Shown in pieces: positions 1 through 7,195 of a stretch of DNA of 64,000 nt (within the stretch, counting starts at the first letter, position 1; every line of letters begins with the position of its first letter). The stretch lies in contig NZ_JAENHO010000013.1 in the NCBI RefSeq assembly GCF_016785085.1, positions 248,001 to 312,000 of the forward strand, written 5' to 3'. Position numbers and translations under genes: made by a program. The notes under the pieces are model-generated. The model searched no databases. It saw only the letters and a program-made list of their open reading frames with translations, and had not been told where the DNA came from. The DNA comes from Paractinoplanes lichenicola (lineage in GTDB: Bacteria > Actinomycetota > Actinomycetes > Mycobacteriales > Micromonosporaceae).

Positions 1-1280
1 CGTCGGTCAACTACGCCGCGCTGCTGGCCCCGGCGCTGCTGTGGCCCGGGATGGCCCTGCTCACCTGGCGTTTGTCGGCCCTGGTGCTGGCCCGCCGCGG
101 CCGGCGGCCCGGCACCGACCCGTCGGGGCGGCTGCCCGACCTGCGCCGGGACGTCCTGCGGCGCCGGCGGCGGGTGGTCGCCCGCGGCGCGACCGGGCTC
201 GCGGTGGCCGTCGCCGTCACCGTGTCGGCCGCGGTCTTCACCACCACCTACGACCGGCAGGCCCGCGTCGACACTGCGCTGACCGTCGGATCTGACGTGG
301 CGATAACACTGCCGGCCGACAGCGGCGGCACCCTCGACCCGGCGATCGCCGCCGTCCCCGGCGTGACCGCGGTCGAACAGGTCAGCCACCGGCTCGTCTA
401 TGTGGGACCGGATCTGCAGGACCTGTACGGCGTCGACGCGGCCACGGTCGGCCGGGCGGCGCCGCTGGAGGACGCGTTCACGCCCGGCAGCTCCGTGCGA
501 GCGGTGATGGCGAACCTGGCCGCGACCCGGGACGGCGTGCTGCTTTCGCAGGAGACGCTGCACGACTACCAGCTGCACACGGGCGACGCCGTACGGCTGC
601 GGCTGCGAACGGACCAGGGCGCGTACCGCTCGATCGGCTTTCACGTCGTCGGAGTGATCACCGAGTTCGCCACGGCGCCGCGCGACAGCTTCGTGGTCGC
701 CAACCGGTCGTACCTGGCCGAGGCGACCGGACGCCCGGCCGTCGAGACGCTGCTGGTGCGCACCGGCCATCCCGCCCGGGTGGCGGCGGCCATCCGTCCC
801 CCGACCGGCGCGCAGGTCAACGACACCACCTCGCCGCGCGTCGCCGTGGTGTCCGCGTCCGGTCTGGCCGCCGGCAGCCTGTCCGGCCTGGCCCGGCTCA
901 GCCTGACCTTCGGGCTGCTGCTGGCCGGGGCGAGCGCGGGCCTGGTGCTGGTGGCCGGTGCCGTCCAGCGGCGAAGGGCGACCACGGCGCTGGCCGTGCT
1001 CGGCGCCACCGCCCGGCAGCGGGCCGGTTTCCTCTGGACCGAAGCGCGGGCTCTGGTGGCGCTCGGCGTGATCGGCGGTCTGGTGGCCGGCGGTCTGGTC
1101 GCGGCCCAGCTCATCAAGGTCCTCAACGGCATCTTCGACCCGCCGCCGCACCATCCGGTGGTGCCGTGGGACTTCGTCGCCGCCACCGTGCTGGCCGTGC
1201 TCGCCACCGCCGCCGCCACGACCGCCGTCACCGCCCGCTGGACCGGCCGGGTCGACGCCAGCCGCCTCAGGGATCTGTGA
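1..1280 (+). CDS. FtsX-like ABC transporter permease (C-terminal part, 5' end outside window)
   Basis: The frame is open from the window edge (first full codon at 3), so this is the 3' part of a longer gene; the ATG at 51 is internal. Seen: a membrane segment at the edge, a second one after an Arg-rich loop (about 180-245), a roughly 200-residue extracellular domain, then three C-terminal hydrophobic segments (about 880-965, 1050-1110, 1170-1240). This is the layout of MacB/FtsX-family permeases, which couple to an ATPase and act mechanically on the cell envelope or export lipids and peptides. The partner ATPase is not visible. Substrate unknown. Confidence 0.8.
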   Translation, partial: SVNYAALLAPALLWPGMALLTWRLSALVLARRGRRPGTDPSGRLPDLRRDVLRRRRRVVARGATGLAVAVAVTVSAAVFTTTYDRQARVDTALTVGSDVAITLPADSGGTLDPAIAAVPGVTAVEQVSHRLVYVGPDLQDLYGVDAATVGRAAPLEDAFTPGSSVRAVMANLAATRDGVLLSQETLHDYQLHTGDAVRLRLRTDQGAYRSIGFHVVGVITEFATAPRDSFVVANRSYLAEATGRPAVETLLVRTGHPARVAAAIRPPTGAQVNDTTSPRVAVVSASGLAAGSLSGLARLSLTFGLLLAGASAGLVLVAGAVQRRRATTALAVLGATARQRAGFLWTEARALVALGVIGGLVAGGLVAAQLIKVLNGIFDPPPHHPVVPWDFVAATVLAVLATAAATTAVTARWTGRVDASRLRDL

Positions 1281-1344
1281 CGGCGACCACGGGTCTGCCG
1301 GCCGGCGGTGCTGAGAATTCGGTGAGCGACCCCCTTTCGTGGCC

Positions 1345-1360
1345 TTCAGCAAATGTTCAG
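1345..1360 (+). promoter_or_regulatory. Direct repeat TTCAG-N6-TTCAG, predicted OmpR-family binding site
   Basis: Two TTCAG pentamers are exactly 11 bp apart, the helical spacing used by OmpR/PhoB-type regulators. The repeat ends 24 nt before the ATG of the COG4705 gene at 1385. A -10-like hexamer CAGTGT (1372-1377) lies 7 nt before the ATG, which would fit a leaderless transcript. The same arrangement recurs at 15327 before the paralogue. Binding by the regulator at 14009 is an inference. Confidence 0.6.
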
Positions 1361-1384
1361 CGCCGCTTGCCCAGTGTGGCGATC

Positions 1385-2623
1385 ATGACTTTTGCGCATT
1401 CCGCTCCCGCCGTCCGCGTGCCGGGCTGGCTGACCAAGGTCCCGGCGATCACCGCGACCTTCTGGGTCATCAAGATCCTGTCCACCACGATCGGCGAGAC
1501 GTTCGCCGACTACCTGTCGGTCAACGTCGGGCTCGGCCCGCTGATCACCGACGCCATCATGCTCGCGGTGCTCGCGGCAGCGCTCGTCGTACAGTTCCGC
1601 ACCAACCGCTACACACCGTGGATCTATTGGCTGTGCGTGGTGCTGGTGAGCATCGTCGGCACCCAGATCACCGACTTCCTCACCGACACCCTGGGCGTGA
1701 GCCTCTATGTCAGCACCGCCGTCTTCTCCGTCGTGCTGGCCGCGGTCTTCGTGATCTGGCACCGCCAGGAGGGCACCCTGGCCATCGCCTCGATCGACAC
1801 CCCGCGCCGGGAGGCGTTCTACTGGGGCGCCATCCTCACCACCTTCGCCCTCGGCACCGCGGCCGGCGACCTGGCCACCGAGGCGCTCAGCCTCGGCTTC
1901 CGCAACGGCACCCTGATCTTCGGCGGACTCATCCTGGCCACGTGGATCGCCCGCAAGGCCGGGGTGAGCCAGGTGCTCACCTTCTGGATCGCGTACGTGC
2001 TGACCCGCCCGCTCGGTGCCTCGCTGGGCGACCTGCTGACCCAGGACCGCCAGTTCGGCGGGCTGGCGCTCGGGGCCAGCGTGACCAGCCTGCTGTTCTT
2101 CGCCGTCATCCTGGTGCTGGTGACCCGCGAGCAGGTGCTGACCGGCCGCCACGGCATCACGGCCAAGGGCGACGAGCCCGCCGGTGGACGGCGCAGCGAC
2201 TACGCCTGGGCCGGCGCGGCGGTGGTGGTGCTGGCCGCCGCGGGCTGGGGGCTCAGCGGCACCCCGGCCCCGTCGAACCGCGCGGAGCTGACCACCGCCA
2301 CCTCGACGACGAGCGCCAAGGCCGCGCACCCCACCACCCGGCTGGGCGACCTGAGCGCGTTCACGGTGATCGCCACCGACGTCAAGACCAAGGTCGACCA
2401 CAACGATCTGACCGCCGGCAAGACGAAGGTCAAGGACCTCGAGGTGGCCTGGGACGACGCCGAGTCCGGTCTCAAGCCACGCGACCCGGCGAAGTGGCAC
2501 CAGCTCGACGGCGAGATCGACACCGTGCTGACCTCGCTGCGCGCAGGCAGCCCGACCCAGCCCGACTGCGAGGCCGGCCTGCAGACGCTGATCTCGACGT
2601 TGAACACCTACAACGGCGTGTGA
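1385..2623 (+). CDS. COG4705-type polytopic membrane protein with extra C-terminal exported domain
   Basis: 412 aa. The first ~270 residues hold about eight hydrophobic segments with the family pattern (KVPAITATFW, GETFADYL, RREAFYWGAIL, TRPLGASLGDLL). Another hydrophobic segment (about residues 280-300) then leads to a polar, helical tail of ~110 residues, probably outside the membrane. COG4705 proteins have no settled function. The ATG at 1385 was chosen because it sits just before the conserved N-terminal segment and 24 nt after a regulatory repeat; upstream sequence in the same frame is low-complexity read-through. It is a paralogue of the gene at 15367, which lacks the tail. Confidence 0.8.
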   Translation: MTFAHSAPAVRVPGWLTKVPAITATFWVIKILSTTIGETFADYLSVNVGLGPLITDAIMLAVLAAALVVQFRTNRYTPWIYWLCVVLVSIVGTQITDFLTDTLGVSLYVSTAVFSVVLAAVFVIWHRQEGTLAIASIDTPRREAFYWGAILTTFALGTAAGDLATEALSLGFRNGTLIFGGLILATWIARKAGVSQVLTFWIAYVLTRPLGASLGDLLTQDRQFGGLALGASVTSLLFFAVILVLVTREQVLTGRHGITAKGDEPAGGRRSDYAWAGAAVVVLAAAGWGLSGTPAPSNRAELTTATSTTSAKAAHPTTRLGDLSAFTVIATDVKTKVDHNDLTAGKTKVKDLEVAWDDAESGLKPRDPAKWHQLDGEIDTVLTSLRAGSPTQPDCEAGLQTLISTLNTYNGV

Positions 2624-2628
2624 CCCCG

Positions 2629-3516
2629 TCAGATCCAGGCCTGGGCCAGCGCGACGAACTCGACCGTGATCACCGTGACCACGGCGAGCAACACGACGCC
2701 GAGAGCGACGGGCGCGATCAACCGGCGGCGGCTGCCGGTGGGCGGCGGGTCCAGTAACGCTCGCACTCGCTGCACGGCGACCCCGCCGCCGATGCCCAGC
2801 ACTGTTCCGGGGCGGGTGGTCGCCGCCAGCGACGCCCGGGCCACCGCCTGCGCCGTCAACCGGCGGTCGCCGACCTCGGCCGCGGCGTCCTCGTCGGCCC
2901 AGCGCTCCACCAGGTAGCCGACGGCGTCGCGGACCGGGATCAGCAACGGGTTGAGGGCGGCGGCCACGGCAGTGGCGGCGGTGAGCCGATGGTGCCCGCG
3001 TTCCAGGTGGGCGCGCTCGTGGGCGAGGACGACCCGGCGTTCGTCGGCGTCGAGCAGCTTCAGGATGCCGGTGGTCACCAGGAGTCGCCCGCGGCGCCGG
3101 ATCGTGCCGGGGACCGCCACCGCCATGGGTTCAGACCAGTCGGCGACGACCATCGCCTCGTCCGGGGCGCCGACCGCCCGCAGGTCACGGAAGGTGGTGA
3201 TCCGCAGCCGGACGGCCCGGAACACGCGCACGGCCGCCCCGAGCAGCAGAACAGCCGCCACGAGGGCAACCGGGCCCGGCACCGGCTCGGGCAGTTCGAT
3301 CGCCGGATGGTTGTCCAGCGCCGAAAGGGGCGGAACGTCGTCGAGGAGCGTGAGCGCCAGCACCACCAGCGACCACGTCGAGCAGGCCGCCGCCAGCAGC
3401 GCGACCGCGCTCAGCGTCCACGCCGCCGGGCCGGGCCGGCCGCGCGCGGCCATGGGGCGAGCCGCGAGAGTCAGCGGCAGCGCCAGCAGCAGCGGAAGAT
3501 AGACGGCCAGCCTCAT
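2629..3516 (-). CDS. M56-family (BlaR1-type) membrane zinc metallopeptidase
   Basis: 295 aa. Three hydrophobic segments (about 1-20, 31-58, 80-101) precede a metalloprotease domain with the zinc motif HERAH (166-170) and a downstream glutamate in VERWADE (about 204), followed by a C-terminal membrane segment. It lacks the penicillin-sensor domain of true BlaR1. Known for the family: the protease is paired with a BlaI repressor and triggers its removal. Here its start overlaps the end of blaI by 4 bp, so the two are translationally coupled. Its signal is unknown. Confidence 0.85.
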   Translation of the reverse strand: MRLAVYLPLLLALPLTLAARPMAARGRPGPAAWTLSAVALLAAACSTWSLVVLALTLLDDVPPLSALDNHPAIELPEPVPGPVALVAAVLLLGAAVRVFRAVRLRITTFRDLRAVGAPDEAMVVADWSEPMAVAVPGTIRRRGRLLVTTGILKLLDADERRVVLAHERAHLERGHHRLTAATAVAAALNPLLIPVRDAVGYLVERWADEDAAAEVGDRRLTAQAVARASLAATTRPGTVLGIGGGVAVQRVRALLDPPPTGSRRRLIAPVALGVVLLAVVTVITVEFVALAQAWI

Positions 3517-3893
3517 GCGCCGCGCTTGCGCTCGGCTACGCCCAGCAACTGCCGGAGCAGGTCGGCGTCGGACTCGTCGAGGGAGGCGGCGAAACGCTGC
3601 AGCACCGCGTGCCGGTCGGGGCGGTTGGCCAGGGCGGCGCGCATCTGGGAGGCGGCCGCGGTGGACTCGTCCTCGACCGGCCAGTAGACGTGACCGCGGC
3701 CGGCCCGGCGCCGCTCGACGGTCTTCTTCTCGTGCAGGCGGATCAGGATGGTCTGCACGGTGTTGTAGGCCAGCTCACCGCCGACCTCTTGCTGCACCTC
3801 GGTGGCCGACATCGGCCGCCCGGCGGCCCACAAAACCGCCATGACCGAGGCTTCCAGCGTCCCCGGCGCCCGGCGCCCGTCCTTCGTCGTCAC
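3513..3893 (-). CDS. BlaI/MecI/CopY-family transcriptional repressor
   Basis: 126 aa, the usual length. The N-terminal winged helix reads LEASVMAVLWAAGRPMSATEV and continues through YNTVQTILIRLHEKKTVER; the C-terminal half is the helical dimerisation region. BlaI proteins bind TACA/TGTA-type dyads and repress their own operon and beta-lactamase or stress genes. It heads a two-gene operon with the M56 peptidase at 2629 and is divergent from a second M56 peptidase at 3978. I see no TACA/TGTA dyad in the 84-bp divergent promoter. See the finding on the CCTACA palindrome for a possible wider role. Confidence 0.9.
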   Translation of the reverse strand: MTTKDGRRAPGTLEASVMAVLWAAGRPMSATEVQQEVGGELAYNTVQTILIRLHEKKTVERRRAGRGHVYWPVEDESTAAASQMRAALANRPDRHAVLQRFAASLDESDADLLRQLLGVAERKRGA

Positions 3894-3977
3894 AGTGGCT
3901 GACCTCCGCGCTCAGGATAGCCTTCCGGGGAACACGCACGAGCACCACGACGTCGACGGCCGGGCAGGCGGGAGCGG

Positions 3978-4877
3978 ATGTTCGATCACTTCGTATGGTC
4001 CGTGCTCGTCGTGCCCGCCGTGATCGCCGGGCTGGCGCTGGTCTCCGCGGATCGCATGCCGCCCGGCCGGGCCGCCGCCGTGCTGGCGTGGTCCGCGGCC
4101 GGCGCGGCGGCGGCCAGCACGGTGAATCTGGCACTCTTCACGGTCAAGGCCGTCGCCGAACTCCCGGTTCCTGGGCAGTGGCTCGGCTGGTCGAGCGTCG
4201 TCATCGCGCGCGACACCCAGACGGTGCCGTGGGTCTCGTGGCTCTCGGCGGTGCTGTTCCTGGCGTCCATGGCCGCCGTCTGGCGTACGCGGCGCCGGCA
4301 CCGCTCGGCGCTGGCCGTCATCACTGGTCTCGGTGACCTGCCGGCCGATCGGGAAGTCATCGTCGTGCCCGATCCGGCGCCGGAGGCGTTCAGCGTCGAG
4401 GGCCCGCCCGGGCGCATCGTGGTCACCACCGGCATGCTCGATCTGCTCACCGACCAGCAGTATGCCGCGCTACTGGCCCACGAGCGGGAGCATCTGCGCG
4501 GCGGCCATCACCGGCTGGCGCGTACGGCCGAACTGGCGTGCGCGGCTCACCCGCTGCTGCGGGTGCTCGCGATCCGCATCGACTACCTCGTCGAACGTGC
4601 CGCCGACGAGAGGGCCGCCGCGGCCGTCGGCGACCGCCGGTCCGTAGCGCTTGCGCTCGGGGCCGCCGCGCTGGCGGGGCCGAGGACACCGGCCGGTCTC
4701 CATCTGGCCGAGCGGCCCGGCGTGGTGCCCAAGCGGGTACGCGAGTTGCTGATGCCGCGACGCCGTCCGCTCTCCTGGCTCTATCTGCTGCTGCCGGGCG
4801 CCCTCGCCGCCTTCTCGCTGGTCTGGACGGTCGAGGCCGCGCGTGACCTGCTCGAGCTGTTTCACGCCGCGGCCTGA
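3978..4877 (+). CDS. Second M56-family membrane zinc metallopeptidase
   Basis: 299 aa, same plan as the protein at 2629: hydrophobic segments at about 5-24, 33-52 and 85-102, zinc motif HEREH (168-172), third ligand in VERAADE (about 206), and a C-terminal hydrophobic stretch before a short tail. It is divergent from blaI with 84 bp between starts, so one repressor lies between two proteases. The ATG at 3978 directly precedes the first membrane segment and follows a purine-rich GGCGGGAGCGG. No penicillin-binding sensor domain is visible. Confidence 0.85.
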   Translation: MFDHFVWSVLVVPAVIAGLALVSADRMPPGRAAAVLAWSAAGAAAASTVNLALFTVKAVAELPVPGQWLGWSSVVIARDTQTVPWVSWLSAVLFLASMAAVWRTRRRHRSALAVITGLGDLPADREVIVVPDPAPEAFSVEGPPGRIVVTTGMLDLLTDQQYAALLAHEREHLRGGHHRLARTAELACAAHPLLRVLAIRIDYLVERAADERAAAAVGDRRSVALALGAAALAGPRTPAGLHLAERPGVVPKRVRELLMPRRRPLSWLYLLLPGALAAFSLVWTVEAARDLLELFHAAA

Positions 4878-5581
4878 GCCGACGACCCGTACGCCTGGTC
4901 GAGATCCGTCGTGACGACGATGCCGCGCGCCAGCGGCTCCGGGAGCTGAACGCCGCCGACGACCACCGCGGCGGGCCGTTGGATGACGGTCACCACCCGG
5001 CCCGGACGTACCCCGGCGGCGGCCAGCTCCATCAGCAACGCGTGGTGCGCCTGAACCCACTCGCCGATCCGCTGCACCACGACGGCACCGCTCAGCCCCG
5101 GGGTCGCCAGCGGCGCCTGCCCCCGGGCGCGGCGCCGTGCCGAAGGTGGGCCGCCGATCGCGGTAAGGCCCGGGATCGGATTGCCGTACGGCGAGCGGAC
5201 CGGGTAGCCCAGCTTGCGGAACAGCACCTGTTCGACGCGGTCGCTCAGGGCATGCTGCAGCTGGTCCGCCTCGCGGTGAGCCTGGTCGTAGGGGACGCCG
5301 AAGAGGTCGACCAGCATCAGCTCGGCCAGCCGATGCTTGCGCATGACCGCGACGGCGCGGCGGCGGCCCGGCCGCGTGAGGTTGAGCCGGCGGCTCTCGT
5401 CCACGGTGATCAGCCGATGCTGCTTCAGCCGATCGACGGCTTTGTGGACGGTCGGTGCCCGGCGGCCCAGCCGCTCGACGATGCGGGCGCTCAACGGGGG
5501 CACGCCTTCTTCCTCGCACTCCAGGATGACCCGCAGGTACATCCCCACGAGGCCGCTCGGATCGCCCGCGTTCTCAGCCAA
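4862..5581 (-). CDS. DtxR/IdeR-family metal-dependent repressor with altered metal and DNA contacts
   Basis: 239 aa from a TTG start at 5581, the only in-frame start near the conserved MYLR. Order: winged HTH, dimerisation and metal domain, then an SH3-like C-terminal domain. RKHRLAE and SPYGNPIPGL match IdeR closely. Compared with IdeR/DtxR from memory, His79, Glu83, His98, His106 and Met10 equivalents are kept, but Cys102 is Asp and Glu105 is Gln. In the recognition helix RRAPTVHKAV replaces QSGPTVSQTV. These changes suggest another metal response and another operator than the IdeR iron box. It is last in a minus-strand cluster, and a CTACA-N3-TGTAG dyad lies 23 nt before its start, suggesting autoregulation. 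Confidence 0.85.
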   Translation of the reverse strand: MAENAGDPSGLVGMYLRVILECEEEGVPPLSARIVERLGRRAPTVHKAVDRLKQHRLITVDESRRLNLTRPGRRRAVAVMRKHRLAELMLVDLFGVPYDQAHREADQLQHALSDRVEQVLFRKLGYPVRSPYGNPIPGLTAIGGPPSARRRARGQAPLATPGLSGAVVVQRIGEWVQAHHALLMELAAAGVRPGRVVTVIQRPAAVVVGGVQLPEPLARGIVVTTDLDQAYGSSAQAAA

Positions 5582-5603
5582 GGGTCCACCCCACCCGCGA
5601 AAT

Positions 5604-5619
5604 ACTACAAGGTGTAGGT
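5604..5619. promoter_or_regulatory. Palindrome CTACA-AGG-TGTAG, predicted operator (site A)
   Basis: Inverted repeat 23 nt upstream of the DtxR-like gene start. It overlaps the TAG stop codon of the PAP2 gene (5605-5607) and a -10-like TAGTAT on the minus strand, a position that suits repression. One outer base departs from the CCTACA-N3-TGTAGG consensus of the other sites. Confidence 0.65.
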
Positions 5620-6276
5620 TTTTTGTCCACGGAAGCACACCCACCACACGACCGGCACGACGGCGAGCACGAAGAGCCAGGCTCCGAGCACGTCGGTGGG
5701 CCAGTGCACGACCAGCGCCACCCGGCTCACCCCCACGGCCACGGCCCACAAACCCGCGACGACGGCGAGCGCGATCCGGCTCCCCCGGCGGCGCAGCATC
5801 GGCCAGCAGACCATGACCGCGACCAGGGCCGCCGTCGCCGAGGCGGCGGTGTGCCCGGAGGGAAAGGCGTAGCTCGACGCGGGCGCCAACTGATCGACCG
5901 GGCGCGGCCGGGCGACGACATTGAGCACCGCCAGCCGCGCACCGAGCGTGATGGTGAGCGCGGCCACGACGAACACCGCATGTCGCCACCGGCCGCGGAC
6001 GAGCAGAATGAGACACGCAAGCGCGGCCAGCGGCCCGATGACCGTCGTGCTGCCGGTGACCGTGACCGCCGCCATCGCCGCACGCCAGAGCGGGGCGGCG
6101 ATGGCGGCGGAATGTGCCGCCCGGCTGAGCCAGGAGTCGAAGGACACCACCGGGTCCGCCTTAGCGGCCACCAACACGGCCAGGAGCACGAACGCAGCGG
6201 CCGACCGCGCGGCCAGCCGCAGGCTCAGCGAGCCGCCGTGAGTGGTGGTGGCTTGGTCGTCGAGGTGCGCGGTCAT
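5605..6276 (-). CDS. PAP2-superfamily membrane phosphatase
   Basis: 223 aa with about six hydrophobic segments. The three PAP2 signatures are present: ARPRP at the end of motif 1, PSGH (motif 2) and SRVALVVHWPTD (motif 3). Such enzymes dephosphorylate phosphatidate, PGP or polyprenyl (di)phosphates at the outer face of the membrane; the exact substrate cannot be read from the sequence. It lies 37 bp after the phosphoesterase gene in the same direction. A perfect CCTACA-N3-TGTAGG dyad lies 15 nt before its ATG, and a TACAGT -10-like hexamer sits at -12 to -7, compatible with a leaderless, repressible transcript. Confidence 0.88.
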   Translation of the reverse strand: MTAHLDDQATTTHGGSLSLRLAARSAAAFVLLAVLVAAKADPVVSFDSWLSRAAHSAAIAAPLWRAAMAAVTVTGSTTVIGPLAALACLILLVRGRWRHAVFVVAALTITLGARLAVLNVVARPRPVDQLAPASSYAFPSGHTAASATAALVAVMVCWPMLRRRGSRIALAVVAGLWAVAVGVSRVALVVHWPTDVLGAWLFVLAVVPVVWWVCFRGQKTYTL

Positions 6277-6291
6277 CGCCCGACTGTATCC

Positions 6292-6306
6292 CCTACAAGC
6301 TGTAGG
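6292..6306. promoter_or_regulatory. Perfect palindrome CCTACA-AGC-TGTAGG, predicted operator (site B)
   Basis: Lies between the phosphoesterase stop (6314) and the PAP2 start (6276), immediately upstream of the -10-like TACAGT on the minus strand. Its 6-bp arms are identical to those of the dyads at 7181 and 23348. Confidence 0.75.
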
Positions 6307-6313
6307 TGCAGGG

Positions 6314-7159
6314 TCAGCCGCGGGGAGCCCAGATGGCCGGGAGTCCCGCTCGGCGCGTCGCCCACCCCGCCGGGCGCAGTCCGTACATCTGCTGCACGGT
6401 GCGCAGCAGGTCGTAATGGTCGACGCGGGTGGCGTAGGCGCCAGGCCGCACCCCCGCGCCGGCCACGATGGTGGCGATCCGGTTGCCGCCGGTCTTGTTG
6501 TCCTCGTCGAAGGTCAGGATGAACAGGCTGTTGTGCTTACGGGCCCAGGCGACGTAGCCGGCGAACTCCCGCTTCAACCAGGCGTCACCCTGCGCCTTCG
6601 GGCAGTCGTGCATGTCGTGACACAGGTTCGGGATGACGAACGACAGCGTCGGAAGCCGGCTGAAGTCGGACGGGAATGCCGTGTACGGCCGGTTGGCCGC
6701 GGCCGGCACATTGCTGAAGTTGACCCAGGGGTTGTGGCGCCGGACGTACCCGCCGGACCCGCAGCCACGCCAGCCCGTACGGGGCAGATCCTCCGAGTAG
6801 CCGGCGAAGCTGTGGCCGGCGTCGATCAGCTGACGGGCAAGGTTGACCCGATCACCCAGCTCGTGGGGGCACTTGTTGTCGGTCACGCCCTGGGTGGAGC
6901 CGGAGAACAACGCCAGGTAGTTGGGCTGGCTGGGGTGCGTCTCGGCGTAGAACCTCGTGAGGTTGGCCGACCGGGCAGCCAGGGCACTCACCCAAGGCGT
7001 GCGCCGGTCGCCGACGACGGAGTCGTACCGCTTGTTCTCCAGCACGACGATCACGACGTGATCCGGGCGAGGCACAGCCGCCGCCTGGGCGGCCGAGCTC
7101 GGCACCACCATGACCACTGTCGACATTGCCAACAACATACGTCCGATGCGACCCACCAC
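6314..7159 (-). CDS. Secreted phosphoesterase (phospholipase C/acid phosphatase-like, alkaline-phosphatase superfamily)
   Basis: 281 aa. Residues 1-28 form a signal peptide ending PSSAAQAAA. The mature part opens with HVVIVVLENKRYDSVVG, then ETHPSQPNYLALFSGST, and has a metal-binding-like FDEDN and a late DHYDLLRTVQ; these are landmarks of the PF04185-type family, which hydrolyses phosphomonoesters or phosphodiesters outside the cell. GTG start at 7159 follows GGGAGGC. It lies 22 bp after the histidine kinase gene. The dyad at 7181 precedes it, suggesting its own regulated promoter inside the cluster. Confidence 0.85.
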   Translation of the reverse strand: MVGRIGRMLLAMSTVVMVVPSSAAQAAAVPRPDHVVIVVLENKRYDSVVGDRRTPWVSALAARSANLTRFYAETHPSQPNYLALFSGSTQGVTDNKCPHELGDRVNLARQLIDAGHSFAGYSEDLPRTGWRGCGSGGYVRRHNPWVNFSNVPAAANRPYTAFPSDFSRLPTLSFVIPNLCHDMHDCPKAQGDAWLKREFAGYVAWARKHNSLFILTFDEDNKTGGNRIATIVAGAGVRPGAYATRVDHYDLLRTVQQMYGLRPAGWATRRAGLPAIWAPRG

Positions 7160-7180
7160 ATGCCTCCCTGAAACATTACT

Positions 7181-7195
7181 CCTACATCTTGTAGG
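7181..7195. promoter_or_regulatory. Perfect palindrome CCTACA-TCT-TGTAGG, predicted operator (site C)
   Basis: The dyad extends one more base pair on each side (T and A). It lies 21 nt upstream of the phosphoesterase start and contains the TAG stop codon of the kinase gene (7182-7184). A -10-like TAATGT on the minus strand adjoins it. Confidence 0.75.

Noticed and set aside
3894..3977. BlaI-type TACA/TGTA operator in the BlaI promoter
   Set aside because: I found no such dyad in the divergent gap, so autoregulation through this motif is not supported here.
4470..5519. Minus-strand frame of 349 codons over the second M56 peptidase and the DtxR-like gene
   Set aside because: Out of frame with both real genes and Arg/Pro-rich.
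5582..6016. N-terminal extension of the DtxR-like gene to 6016
   Set aside because: The extension lies over the PAP2 gene in another frame and includes no family sequence; DtxR proteins begin near MYLR.
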